Assembly (NCBI RefSeq): GCF_014203795.1
Contig: NZ_JACHJU010000001.1
Span: 1,984,001 to 2,048,000 of the forward strand
DNA from: Streptosporangium album
Lineage (GTDB): Bacteria; Actinomycetota; Actinomycetes; Streptosporangiales; Streptosporangiaceae
DNA: 64,000 bases
Direction: 5' to 3'
How positions within the stretch are numbered: the first letter of the stretch is position 1; every line of letters begins with the position of its first letter. The notes beneath the pieces are model-generated. The model saw nothing but the letters and a program-made list of their open reading frames with translations, was not told where the DNA came from and ran no database searches. This document shows, piece after piece, positions 8,732 to 17,174 of the stretch. The translations under genes and the position numbers were made by a program.

Positions 8732-10678
8732 ATGAGCTATCGCTATGGCGAATACCGGGACGGGCCCGACCCGCTCGCCCCGCCGTACGACGTCCGTTCG
8801 GCGCTCGACCAGATGGGCGACGCCGTCCTGTCCGGCTCCAATCCCGGCCATGCCCTGCGCGATCTGCTCAAGCAGGGCCTGCCGGGCGCGGAGAACCGGC
8901 GCGGGCTGGACGACCTGCTCCGCGAGGTACGGCGGCGCCGGCGCGAGCTGCGCGAGCGCGGGCGGCTGGACGGAACGCTGGAACGGGCCAGGGCCCTGCT
9001 GGATACGGCGATCGGCCAGGAGCGGAGCGAGCTGTTCCCCGACCCTTCCGACGAGGCCCGGCTGCGCGAGTCGGAGCTCGACGGCCTCCCGCAGGACACG
9101 GCGAGCGCGATCCAGGAGCTGAGCACCTACGAGTGGCGCTCGGCGGCCGCCCGGCAGACCTTCGAGGAGCTGCGCGACCTGCTGCGCAGGGAGGTGCTCG
9201 ACAGCCAGTTCCGCGGTATGAAGGACGCTCTGGCCAATCCCGATCCCGCCGCCATGGAGCGGGTCCGGGAGATGATGTCCGAGCTGAACGACGTGCTGGA
9301 CCGGGATGCGCGGGGCGAGCACACGCAGGACGACTTCAATGCGTTCATGTCGAAGTACGGAGACATGTTCCCGGAGTCGCCACGGAACCTGGACGAGCTG
9401 GTCGACACCCTCGCGCGCCGGGCCGCCGCCACCCAGCGGCTGCTGGCCTCGCTCACTCCCGGCCAGCGCGAGGAGCTCAACGCGCTGATCAACCAGACGC
9501 TTGAAGCGGCCGGGATGGACGAGCAGATGCGCCGCCTGGGCGAGTCGCTCCACGCCCGCCGCCCCGGCCTCTCCTGGAACACCCCGGAACGGCTGACCGG
9601 CGACGACCCGATGGGGATGGGCGACGCGGTGTCCGCGCTGGACGAGCTCGCCGACCTGACCCAGCTTGAGGCCGCGCTCCGCCAGGACTACCCCGGTGCC
9701 CGGCTGGACGACATCGACGAGGGGGCGATCCGCCGCGCACTGGGCCGCGCGGCGGTCGACGACCTGGACGCGCTCCGGCAGATCGAGCGGGAGCTGGAGC
9801 AGCAGGGCTACCTCCGCCGCCAGCGCGGCAAATTGGAGCTCACCCCCAAGGCCGTCCGCCGCCTCGGCGAGACCGCCCTGCGCCGTGTCTTCGCCTCGCT
9901 CGAGACAGACCGTCGCGGGGACCACGACCAGGTTGACGCGGGCGCCGCCGGGGAGCTCACCGGCTCCTCCCGGCCCTGGAGGTTCGGCGACGAGCAGCCC
10001 ATCGACGTGGTGCGCACGGTGATCAACGGCGTACGGCGCGGCGGGGGCGGCGGCGCGGTCACCCTGTCGGTGGACGACTTCGAGGTGGCCGAGACCGAGA
10101 GGCGCACGGCCGCGGCGGTCTGCCTGCTGGTGGACCTGTCCTACTCGATGGCTCTGCGGGGCACCTGGGCGGCGGCCAAGCAGACCGCGATGGCCCTGCA
10201 GGCGCTGGTCAGCTCCAAGTTCCCCCAGGACTCGGTGCAGATCATCGGCTTCTCCAACTACGCCCGCGTCCTGGCTCCCGACGAGCTCGCCGGGCTGGAG
10301 TGGGACATGGTCCAGGGCACGAACCTGCACCACGCCCTGCTGATCGCGGGCCGGCATCTGGACCGCCACCCCGACTTCGAACCGGTCGTGCTCGTGGTCA
10401 CCGACGGCGAGCCGACCGCCCACCTGCGACGCAACGGCTCCGCGGCCTTCGAGTGGCCTCCCACGCAGGAGACGCTGGAGCTGACGCTCGCCGAGGTGGA
10501 CAAGATGACCCGGCGGCGGGCGACGCTCAACGTGTTCATGCTCGCCGAGGACGAACGTCTGAAGGAGTTCGTGAACGAGGTCGCCCGGCGCAACGGCGGC
10601 CGGGTGTTCTCCTCCAGCGCCGACCGCCTGGGGGAGTATGTCGTCAGCGACTTCCTGCGGACCCGCCGGACGCGCTGA
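8732..10678 (+). CDS. VWA-domain protein paired with the MoxR-like ATPase
   Basis: 648 residues. The N-terminal two thirds is a helical, Arg/Glu-rich region with no domain I recognise. The C-terminal VWA domain has an intact metal-ion-dependent adhesion site: DLSYS (in CLLVDLSYSMAL), the conserved Thr in QGTNLHHALL and the Asp in LVVTDGEPT. With the preceding ATPase it forms a two-gene chaperone module analogous to MoxR-VWA and ChlI-ChlD pairs. Expected to be cytoplasmic because no signal peptide or membrane helix is visible. Confidence 0.87.
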   Translation: MSYRYGEYRDGPDPLAPPYDVRSALDQMGDAVLSGSNPGHALRDLLKQGLPGAENRRGLDDLLREVRRRRRELRERGRLDGTLERARALLDTAIGQERSELFPDPSDEARLRESELDGLPQDTASAIQELSTYEWRSAAARQTFEELRDLLRREVLDSQFRGMKDALANPDPAAMERVREMMSELNDVLDRDARGEHTQDDFNAFMSKYGDMFPESPRNLDELVDTLARRAAATQRLLASLTPGQREELNALINQTLEAAGMDEQMRRLGESLHARRPGLSWNTPERLTGDDPMGMGDAVSALDELADLTQLEAALRQDYPGARLDDIDEGAIRRALGRAAVDDLDALRQIERELEQQGYLRRQRGKLELTPKAVRRLGETALRRVFASLETDRRGDHDQVDAGAAGELTGSSRPWRFGDEQPIDVVRTVINGVRRGGGGGAVTLSVDDFEVAETERRTAAAVCLLVDLSYSMALRGTWAAAKQTAMALQALVSSKFPQDSVQIIGFSNYARVLAPDELAGLEWDMVQGTNLHHALLIAGRHLDRHPDFEPVVLVVTDGEPTAHLRRNGSAAFEWPPTQETLELTLAEVDKMTRRRATLNVFMLAEDERLKEFVNEVARRNGGRVFSSSADRLGEYVVSDFLRTRRTR

Positions 10679-10734
10679 CCGCGGTCGTCCCGCTCACGCA
10701 CCGGCCCTGGACACGCTGACGGTGAACGCGTCGC

Positions 10735-11157
10735 TCAGGCGTCGACGTAGGCGGGGTAGCCGCTGAGCGCACCGTCGAAGCCGTCGCGGTAGTGGCGGTA
10801 GGAGCGGTAGCAGGGCCGCCAGGCCGTGCTGTTGCCGACGCCTGCCCGGGCGTCGGCGATGGCGGAGGGGACCCGCTCCGGACGGAGCAACAGGCCGCCG
10901 CCGAGATAGCGGGCGTCGGCGAGCACGGTGCAGGCGTCACGGTCGCCGGACACGTAACGGCCGCGGCGCCAGCCGCTCTCCTCGTCCCACACCAGCGCGT
11001 CGCCGCCGCTCAGCAGGACCGTGACGGTGCGGGGGTCGCAGGGACCCTCCCACCAGTCGGCGGCCTCGGCGCCCAGCGCCTCGACGACACGGCTCACGTA
11101 GAGAGCCGGCTGCCTCAGCCACTCCTCGGTGTACGGCTCGACATGTTTTCCACCCAC
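10735..11157 (-). CDS. Hypothetical protein, possibly DUF6292 family
   Basis: 140-residue acidic protein starting from GTG with GGGAG seven bases upstream. Features: an N-terminal helix YVSRVVEALGAEAADWWEG, a stretch resembling small actinobacterial DUF6292 proteins (PRTVTVLLSGGDALVWDEESGWRRG), and a C-terminal Tyr/Arg-rich tail (CYRSYRHYRDGFDGALSGYPAYV). No catalytic motif, signal peptide or membrane segment. Family assignment is from memory and tentative; function unknown. Confidence 0.65.
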   Translation of the reverse strand: MGGKHVEPYTEEWLRQPALYVSRVVEALGAEAADWWEGPCDPRTVTVLLSGGDALVWDEESGWRRGRYVSGDRDACTVLADARYLGGGLLLRPERVPSAIADARAGVGNSTAWRPCYRSYRHYRDGFDGALSGYPAYVDA

Positions 11158-11414
11158 AGGGGCACTCCCTTGTGCCGTCGTGCACGACCTGATTCACCGC
11201 TCGTCCGGCACGACCGCGACCTCACCGCCGACGGTCCCATCACACGGGAACGAGCTCGCCAGCGATCCTACTCACTCCTCGAGGATGCTAAGGGCCGAAA
11301 TGCGAAGATCTACCATCGCGGGCTATCGGAACATCGAACGATCAAAAATGCCATCTTTTCATGACAATCAAAGAGGCCTTGGGCGCGCCATACCGAGGGG
11401 AGGTCGCCGGGGGC

Positions 11415-11420
11415 TAATGT
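11415..11420 (+). promoter_or_regulatory. -10 element for a leaderless membrane-protein mRNA
   Basis: TAATGT lies 7 nt before the ATG at 11428 with no Shine-Dalgarno sequence, the arrangement of leaderless actinobacterial promoters. The 270-nt gap 11158-11427 shows no other gene. Confidence 0.5.
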
Positions 11421-11427
11421 CTGGCAC

Positions 11428-11853
11428 ATGACAGACCTGCTGCTCTGGCTGCACATCGGTTTCGCGATCTTCACTCTGGGACCGGTCACCGCGGCCACCA
11501 TGTCCACTCCCCGGTTCATCCGCGCCAAGGACGTCAACGTCCTGCGCTATCTGCACAAGACCACGCGCATCTACGCCATCGCGGCCATCGGCGTGTTCCT
11601 CTTCGGGCTGATACTGGGCCGCGAGTATCTGGGCAAACCCTACCTGTCGATCTCCATGACGCTCTTCATCGTCGCCGCGGTGCTCCTGGTCATCATCGAC
11701 CGTGACCAGATCACCGCCATCCGGGTCCTCGGCAACGAGAACCCGGACGACGGCGCGAAGCTGCAGACCGGGCGGATCGCCATGCTCGCCGGCATCGTGA
11801 CCCTGATCTGGATGGTCATCCTGGCGCTGATGGTCTGGGGCAACCCGGCCTGA
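11428..11853 (+). CDS. Four-helix integral membrane protein (DUF2269-like)
   Basis: 141 residues with four predicted membrane helices: LLLWLHIGFAIFTLGPVTAA, IYAIAAIGVFLFGLIL, ISMTLFIVAAVLLVIIDRDQ and IAMLAGIVTLIWMVILALMV. The first-helix histidine and overall pattern resemble DUF2269-type proteins, some of which may bind haem, but this is a resemblance only. Single-gene unit, convergent with the cystathionine gamma-synthase gene. Confidence 0.75.
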   Translation: MTDLLLWLHIGFAIFTLGPVTAATMSTPRFIRAKDVNVLRYLHKTTRIYAIAAIGVFLFGLILGREYLGKPYLSISMTLFIVAAVLLVIIDRDQITAIRVLGNENPDDGAKLQTGRIAMLAGIVTLIWMVILALMVWGNPA

Positions 11854-11869
11854 CCTGACCGCTCACCCC

Positions 11870-11888
11870 GGCGCCGGCGATCGGCGCC
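11870..11888. terminator. Probable bidirectional terminator between convergent genes
   Basis: GGCGCCG / CGGCGCC stem (7 bp, 5-nt loop) in the 40-nt gap between the converging stops at 11853 and 11894. Confidence 0.4.
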
Positions 11889-11893
11889 CGGCC

Positions 11894-13033
11894 CTACCCC
11901 AGCGCCTGGCTCAGGTCCGCGAGCAGGTCGTCGATCGACTCGATGCCGACCGACAGCCGGACCAGGTCGCCGGGGACCTCCAGTGGCGAGCCCGCGGCGG
12001 AGGCGTGCGTCATGCGGCCGGGGTGCTCGATCAGCGACTCGACACCGCCGAGCGACTCACCCAGCGTGAACAGCTTGGCCCGGTTGCAGATCTCGACCGC
12101 CTCCGCCTCCCCTCCGGCGACCCGGAAGGAGACCATGCCCCCGAAGCGCTTCATCTGCTTGGCCGCGACCTCGTGGCCGGAGTGCTCGGGCAGCCCCGGG
12201 TAGAGGACCGAGGTCACCTTCGGGTGGGCGAGCAGGAGGTCCACCACGCGCTCGGCGTTGTCGCAGTGGCGATCCATCCGCACACCCAGGGTCTTGAGGC
12301 CGCGCAACGTCAGCCACGCGTCGAACGGCCCCGCCACCGCGCCCATCGCGTTCTGGTGGAAGGCGAGCTCCGCGCCCAGCTCGGCGTCGGCCGTGACGAG
12401 CGCGCCGCCGACCACGTCGGAGTGGCCGCCGACATATTTGGTAGTGGAGTGCACCACGATGTCCGCGCCCAGCGACAGCGGCTGCTGGAGATACGGCGAG
12501 GCGAAGGTGTTGTCGACCACCAGCAGCGCGCCGTTGTCATGTGCGAGCTCGGCCAGGGCCGCGATGTCCGCGATGCCGAGCAGCGGATTGGTGGGCGTCT
12601 CAACCCAGACGATCCTGGTCTTCTGGTTCATGGCGGCCGCCACCGCGTGCAGGTTCCCGAGCGGTACGGGGTCGTAGTGCAGACCCCAGCGCGCGTGAAC
12701 CTTGGAGAACAGCCGATAGGTGCCGCCGTAGGCGTCGTTCGGGATGATCACGTGGTCATCCGGCTTGCACACCGTACGGAGCACGGCGTCCTCGGCCGCG
12801 AGGCCGGAGGCGAAGGCCAGGCCTCTGGTGCCGCCCTCGACGGCGGCCATGGCCTCCTCCAGCGCGGTCCTGGTCGGGTTGGCCGACCGGCTGTACTCAT
12901 ATCCGGCGCGCAGCCCGCCCACGCCGTCCTGCTTGTACGTCGACACCGCGTAGATCGGCGGAACAACGGCCCCGGTGTGGGGGTCAGGCTCCTGACCTGC
13001 ATGGATGGCGAGCGTTTCGAATCCTTCACTCAT
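11894..13033 (-). CDS. metB: Cystathionine gamma-synthase
   Basis: PLP enzyme of the Cys/Met-metabolism family; converts an O-acylhomoserine plus cysteine to cystathionine (or works in reverse as a gamma-lyase, which sequence alone does not settle). 379 residues, standard length. Seen: the N-terminus FETLAIHAGQEPDPHTGAVV, substrate loop YEYSRSANPTRTALE, PLP-phosphate region FASGLAAEDA, Asp in VVDNTFASPYLQ, and the Schiff-base lysine in VVHSTTKYVGGHSDVVGG. Cystathionine beta-synthase is encoded 1.6 kb away, so both halves of transsulfuration lie in this stretch. Confidence 0.9.
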   Translation of the reverse strand: MSEGFETLAIHAGQEPDPHTGAVVPPIYAVSTYKQDGVGGLRAGYEYSRSANPTRTALEEAMAAVEGGTRGLAFASGLAAEDAVLRTVCKPDDHVIIPNDAYGGTYRLFSKVHARWGLHYDPVPLGNLHAVAAAMNQKTRIVWVETPTNPLLGIADIAALAELAHDNGALLVVDNTFASPYLQQPLSLGADIVVHSTTKYVGGHSDVVGGALVTADAELGAELAFHQNAMGAVAGPFDAWLTLRGLKTLGVRMDRHCDNAERVVDLLLAHPKVTSVLYPGLPEHSGHEVAAKQMKRFGGMVSFRVAGGEAEAVEICNRAKLFTLGESLGGVESLIEHPGRMTHASAAGSPLEVPGDLVRLSVGIESIDDLLADLSQALG

Positions 13034-13073
13034 ACGGCCAACGCTACCGGAGTGCGGACCCGTGTCCCCGCCC

Positions 13074-13235
13074 TCATACCGGGGCGGCGTCCGCCGGCGG
13101 GGACTGAAGGCGACGGCCGCCGGTGCCCTCGGCGGAGTCCCTGGTGAGAAGCGACAGCAGGACCGGGTCGGCGAGTGTCAGCGACACCCCGACCACGAGT
13201 CCGATGGCCAGCAGCACGATCCCGATGACGGTCAT
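13074..13235 (-). CDS. Small single-pass membrane protein
   Basis: 53-residue protein starting MTVIGIVLLAIGLVVGVSLTLADP, one membrane helix, then a short hydrophilic tail rich in Arg, Gln and Pro. The ATG at 13235 is chosen over two in-frame ATGs upstream (13262, 13253) because AAAGGA sits 6 nt before it. No family recognised. Lies upstream of and in the same direction as the cystathionine gamma-synthase gene, 40 nt away, so the two may be cotranscribed. Confidence 0.55.
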   Translation of the reverse strand: MTVIGIVLLAIGLVVGVSLTLADPVLLSLLTRDSAEGTGGRRLQSPPADAAPV

Positions 13236-13356
13236 CTGAATTCCTTTCGACATCTCAAGCATCGGCGGCGGGCTCCCCCGCCGCCTCCGCTGAAGGGCCG
13301 GTCCAAAGGCGCACCCATCAGCCGAACGACTGATATGTCATGTCAGCCGTGAGGCT

Positions 13357-13362
13357 TAAGCT
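13357..13362 (+). promoter_or_regulatory. -10 element for a leaderless histidine kinase mRNA
   Basis: TAAGCT ends 8 nt before the GTG at 13371; there is no closely spaced Shine-Dalgarno. Confidence 0.4.
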
Positions 13363-13370
13363 CAAGTGCC

Positions 13371-14579
13371 GTGGGAGATACACATCGCGTCGTCTACTGG
13401 ATCCAGCGGCTCAGCGAGCTCGCGCTCATCGGCTGGCTCTCCCTGTTGCTTCTGATCGACTTCGCGGTGGCGGTGCCGGGCGGCAACTGGACGATGTGGC
13501 TGAGGCCCCTGTGCGGCGTCGCCGGCGTCCTGGCCGTGCTGTGGCGCCGCACCCGGCGGGTCAGCGGGTTCGCCGTCCTGCTGGTGCTGTCGTCCGCCTG
13601 CACGCTGATCGTCGAGATCACCGGCGCCGGCGGGATCCCCGGGCTGGCCGAGACGGGATCGCTGCTGATCCTGACGATCGGCGGGCTGCGCTGGATCGAG
13701 CCGATCAGACGGGCCGCGCTGTTCTCCGTCGCATCGGTGATCGTGCTGGAGGCCGCGGTGGGACGCATCACCCAGACCAACGCCTCCCTGTCCACCGGCT
13801 TCCTCGTCTTCGTCAGCTGGTCGATCGCCGCCTCGGTCGGCACCTACCTCCGTTTCCAACTGGAGCGCCGCAGGGAGGCGGTGAGCTCCGTACGGCGGGC
13901 CGAACGCCTGGAGCTCGCCAGGGAGCTGCACGACCTGGTCGCCCACCACATCACCGGGATCGTCGTCCAGGCGCAGGCGGCCAAGGTCGTCGCCGAACGG
14001 CAGCCGGAGGCGGTGGTCCCCTCGCTGGAGGCGATCGCGGGCGCCGGCGCCGACGCGCTGACCTCGATGCGCCGCCTGGTGAGCGTGCTGCGGGCCGAGG
14101 ACGAGGCCGCCCGGTCCCCCGGCACCAAACTCATGGACATGCGGGTGATGGTGGAGCGTTTCTCCTCCGGCGGTCCCAGGGTCGCCTTTGACATCGGCCA
14201 GGGCATCACCGACGAGACCCTCGCGCCGGAGGTGATGACCACCCTGCACCGGGTCCTGCAGGAGTCGCTGACCAACGTCCGGCGGCACGCCCCGGGTGCC
14301 GGGTGGGTGGAGGCGGACCTGAGGCTGGTCGGTGACCAGGACGGCCAGGCCCCGGACGGCGGGCGGGATCCGCGCGACCGGCCGGGACGGGCGAGAGGCG
14401 CGGCGGTACGGCTGCGTGTGCGCAACCACGGTTCGGCGGCCGACGTCAGGGTCTCGCGCCTGGGAGGCGGGTTCGGCCTGGTGGGCATGGCCGAGCGCGT
14501 TGAGGCGCTCGGCGGCCGCCTTGTCGCCGGCCCCACCCCGGAGGGCGCCTGGGAGGTGCTGGCGGAGTTTCTCGTCTGA
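13371..14579 (+). CDS. Orphan sensor histidine kinase, NarL-type (HisKA_3)
   Basis: 402 residues. Four to five N-terminal membrane helices (about residues 15-155) form the sensor, followed by a HisKA_3 dimerisation domain with phospho-acceptor His in LELARELHDLVAHHITGIVV and an HATPase_c domain with N-box ESLTNVRRHA, G1-like VRNHG and G2 GGGFGLVGMAERV. A low-complexity insertion of about 25 residues rich in Asp, Gly and Arg (nt 14335-14403) sits inside the ATPase domain. No response regulator is adjacent, although kinases of this class are nearly always paired. It stands between the two transsulfuration genes. Confidence 0.87.
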   Translation: MGDTHRVVYWIQRLSELALIGWLSLLLLIDFAVAVPGGNWTMWLRPLCGVAGVLAVLWRRTRRVSGFAVLLVLSSACTLIVEITGAGGIPGLAETGSLLILTIGGLRWIEPIRRAALFSVASVIVLEAAVGRITQTNASLSTGFLVFVSWSIAASVGTYLRFQLERRREAVSSVRRAERLELARELHDLVAHHITGIVVQAQAAKVVAERQPEAVVPSLEAIAGAGADALTSMRRLVSVLRAEDEAARSPGTKLMDMRVMVERFSSGGPRVAFDIGQGITDETLAPEVMTTLHRVLQESLTNVRRHAPGAGWVEADLRLVGDQDGQAPDGGRDPRDRPGRARGAAVRLRVRNHGSAADVRVSRLGGGFGLVGMAERVEALGGRLVAGPTPEGAWEVLAEFLV

Positions 14580-14605
14580 CCGGTGGCCGGTCTGATCCGC
14601 CCGGT

Positions 14606-14634
14606 GGCCGGCCCGGTCTGACCGCAGGCCGGCC
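14606..14634. terminator. Convergent terminator hairpin
   Basis: Two copies of the palindrome GGCCGGCC (14606-14613, 14627-14634) with a nested GGT/ACC pair in the loop, in the 62-nt gap between the kinase and cystathionine beta-synthase stops. Confidence 0.4.
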
Positions 14635-14641
14635 CGTCCGG

Positions 14642-16012
14642 TCAGTGGTTGGCGAGGAATGCGAGCAGGTCCTGGCGGGTGAGCAGCCCGACGGGCTTGC
14701 CGTCGTCGAGGACGACTGCGGCGTCGGCCTTCTCCAGCGCCTCGACCGCGATGGAGACCGGCTCGCCCGCGCCGATCATGGGCAGCGGCTGGGACATGTG
14801 GCCGGCCAGCGGGTCGTTCGGCCGCACCCGGCCCCGGTAGAGGGCGTCGAGCAGGTCGCGCTCCACGATCGAACCGACCACCTCGGCGGCCATGACCGGC
14901 GGCTCCTCCTTCATCACCGGAAGCTGCGACACGCCGTACTCCCGCATGATGGAGATGGCCGTGTCCACCGACTCGTGCGGGTGGGTGTGCACGAACTCCG
15001 GCATACCGGAGGCCTTGCGGACCAGCACGTCCCTGACCAGGCCCTCGTCGCTGGAGGTGGTCAGGAAGCCGTAGTCGGCCATCCACTCGTCGTTGAAGAT
15101 CTTCGACAGGTAGCCTCGTCCGCCGTCGGGCAGCAGCACCACGACCACGTCGTCCGGACCGGCCTGACCGGCCACGCGCAACGCCGCGACCGTCGCCATG
15201 CCGCAGGAACCGCCCACCAGCAGCGCCTCCTCGCGGGCCAGGCGCCGGGTCATGCCGAAGGAGTCCTTGTCGGAGACCGCGATGATCTCGTCGCAGATCG
15301 TGGTGTCGTAGGTGGCCGGCCAGATGTCCTCGCCGACACCCTCCACCAGATACGGCCGTCCGGTGCCGCCGGAGTAGACCGAACCCTCCGGATCGGCGCC
15401 AATGATCTTCACTCGGCCGCCGGAGACCTCCTTGAGATAGCGGCCGGTGCCGCTGATGGTGCCGCCCGTGCCGACGCCGGCCACGAAGTGGGTGATGCGT
15501 CCCTCGGTCTGCTCCCAGATCTCCGGGCCGGTGGAGTGGTAGTGGCTCTCGGGGTTCTGGGCGTTGGAGTACTGGTCCGGCTTCCAGGCGTTCGGCGTCT
15601 CCTTGGCCAGCCGGTCGGAGACCGAGTAGTAGGAGTCCGGGTGGTCGGGAGAGACCGCCGTCGGGCAGACCACGACCTCGGCTCCGTAGGCGCGCAGAAC
15701 CGAGATCTTGTCCTGGGCCACCTTGTCGGGCACGACGAACAGGCACTTGTAGCCCCGCTGCTGGGCCACGATGGCCAGACCGACCCCCGTGTTGCCCGAT
15801 GTGGGCTCCACGATCGTGCCCCCCGGGCGCAGCGCGCCCGACTTTTCTGCGGCGTCGATCATCCGTACCGCGATCCGGTCTTTCACCGAGCCGCCCGGGT
15901 TGAAATACTCCACTTTGGCCAGCACTTGAGCCGGCAAGCCCGCCGTCACACTGTGCAGCCGGACAAGTGGGGTGTTGCCCATCAATTCGACGAGTGAGTC
16001 ATGTACGCGCAC
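14642..16012 (-). CDS. cbs: Cystathionine beta-synthase
   Basis: PLP enzyme condensing serine (or an activated serine) with homocysteine to cystathionine. 456 residues: a fold-II catalytic domain (LVELMGNTPLVRL; PLP lysine in NPGGSVKDRIAVRM; PTSGNTGVGLAI; phosphate loop GVGTGGTISGTGRYL; GGSCGMATVAALRV) and, after about residue 325, two C-terminal CBS domains ending GLLTRQDLLAFLANH. This domain set separates it from plain cysteine synthase. The GTG at 16012 is preferred to the longer frame from 16036 because GAGGTGA lies 7 nt before it and the alignment to actinomycete homologues begins there. Confidence 0.9.
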   Translation of the reverse strand: MRVHDSLVELMGNTPLVRLHSVTAGLPAQVLAKVEYFNPGGSVKDRIAVRMIDAAEKSGALRPGGTIVEPTSGNTGVGLAIVAQQRGYKCLFVVPDKVAQDKISVLRAYGAEVVVCPTAVSPDHPDSYYSVSDRLAKETPNAWKPDQYSNAQNPESHYHSTGPEIWEQTEGRITHFVAGVGTGGTISGTGRYLKEVSGGRVKIIGADPEGSVYSGGTGRPYLVEGVGEDIWPATYDTTICDEIIAVSDKDSFGMTRRLAREEALLVGGSCGMATVAALRVAGQAGPDDVVVVLLPDGGRGYLSKIFNDEWMADYGFLTTSSDEGLVRDVLVRKASGMPEFVHTHPHESVDTAISIMREYGVSQLPVMKEEPPVMAAEVVGSIVERDLLDALYRGRVRPNDPLAGHMSQPLPMIGAGEPVSIAVEALEKADAAVVLDDGKPVGLLTRQDLLAFLANH

Positions 16013-16146
16013 CGAGTGATCACCTCGAAATACCAAAGCTTTGTCAGCTTGTTGTGTTGAATGCCGGGTCCGCTGGGGGTGGGCACGACCCGCTTAGTTT
16101 CTCAAGGCAACGCTACCGCCGCGCCGTATCGAGGGAGCAACGCCAC

Positions 16147-17121
16147 GTGACCTGGACACCCGGGGCGGCACGGACCGCCCGGCGCATCGCGGCCGCCGCG
16201 GCCGTGGGCGGAGGAGGAATCACCGCGCTCGGCGCGGCCACATACGGTCTGCTGCTGGCCGAGGCCATGCTGGCCCGCCGGATCGTCGGCCGCCCGCACG
16301 GCACGGAGGGGCCCCCGTCGGACGGGCTCTACGGCGCCTTCGACGGCGACCCGATCCGGATGGTCATGCTCGGGGACTCCACCTCGGTGGGTCTGGGAAC
16401 CACCGACCCCGCCGAGACTCCGGCCGTGCTGATCGCCTCGAGTCTGGCCCTCGTCGCCGAGCGGCCGGTGCTGCTGACCGTGACCGGCAAGTCGGGAGCG
16501 GCCTCCGCCGAACTGGACGAGCAGGTGGACCGGGCACTCAGAGCCGAGCCGGAGATCGCGGTCATCTTCATCGGCGCCAACGACGTCACCACCCAGACAC
16601 CGCCCGCGCAGGCCGTACGGCATCTGCAGAAGGCGGTACGGCGGCTGCGTGAGGCCGGGGCCGAGGTGGTCGTGGGCACCTGTCCCGACCTCGGCACGGT
16701 CCGGCCGATCGCGCAGCCGCTGCGCTGGGTGACCCGGCGCTGGAGCCGTCAGCTCGCCGCGGCGCAGACGGTCGCCGTGGTCGAGGCGGGCGGGCGGACA
16801 GTGGCCTTCGCGGACCTGCTTGGCGACGAATTCGACGCAAATCCGGGCGAGATGTTCGGACCAGATCGTTTCCACCCATCTGCTCAAGGTTATCTACAGG
16901 TTGCTTACGCGGTGCTACCTTCTGTAGGCAGTGCGCTGGGACTGTGGCCCGAGCCTCGGCCTCAGCGCAGTGAGTCGATCTACCTCGCGGCGGCTATGGC
17001 CGCGGAGGAACCCGGCACCGAGGTCTCCGCGACCCGCGTCGCCGGCCGAGCGACCGGACCCCACGGACGGTGGGTGACGATGTTCCGCCGGAGGCCCGGA
17101 GCGCCGACTGACGGCGCCTGA
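16147..17121 (+). CDS. Membrane-anchored SGNH/GDSL-type hydrolase
   Basis: 324 residues. An N-terminal hydrophobic segment (AAAAAVGGGGITALGAATYG) should act as signal anchor. SGNH blocks are clear: Ser in VMLGDSTSVGLG, the Gly in TGKSGAASAEL, Asn in IFIGANDVTTQ, and Asp-His in FGPDRFHPSAQGY. Expected to be an exported esterase or lipase of unknown substrate. GTG at 16147 follows GAGGGA at about 16130; an upstream in-frame region overlapping the divergent cystathionine beta-synthase gene is not needed. The lipoprotein gene follows in the same direction after 53 nt. Confidence 0.83.
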   Translation: MTWTPGAARTARRIAAAAAVGGGGITALGAATYGLLLAEAMLARRIVGRPHGTEGPPSDGLYGAFDGDPIRMVMLGDSTSVGLGTTDPAETPAVLIASSLALVAERPVLLTVTGKSGAASAELDEQVDRALRAEPEIAVIFIGANDVTTQTPPAQAVRHLQKAVRRLREAGAEVVVGTCPDLGTVRPIAQPLRWVTRRWSRQLAAAQTVAVVEAGGRTVAFADLLGDEFDANPGEMFGPDRFHPSAQGYLQVAYAVLPSVGSALGLWPEPRPQRSESIYLAAAMAAEEPGTEVSATRVAGRATGPHGRWVTMFRRRPGAPTDGA

Positions 17122-17174
17122 ACACGGTTACCCTCCGCGGCGAAGCCGTAACGCCTCGCCCCCATTGGAGTGGA

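Noticed and set aside
7253..10423. A 1056-codon open frame on the minus strand
   Set aside because: It is antisense to the MoxR-like and VWA genes; its translation is low-complexity Gly/Arg/Val/Gln-rich with no family resemblance, as expected in high-GC DNA.
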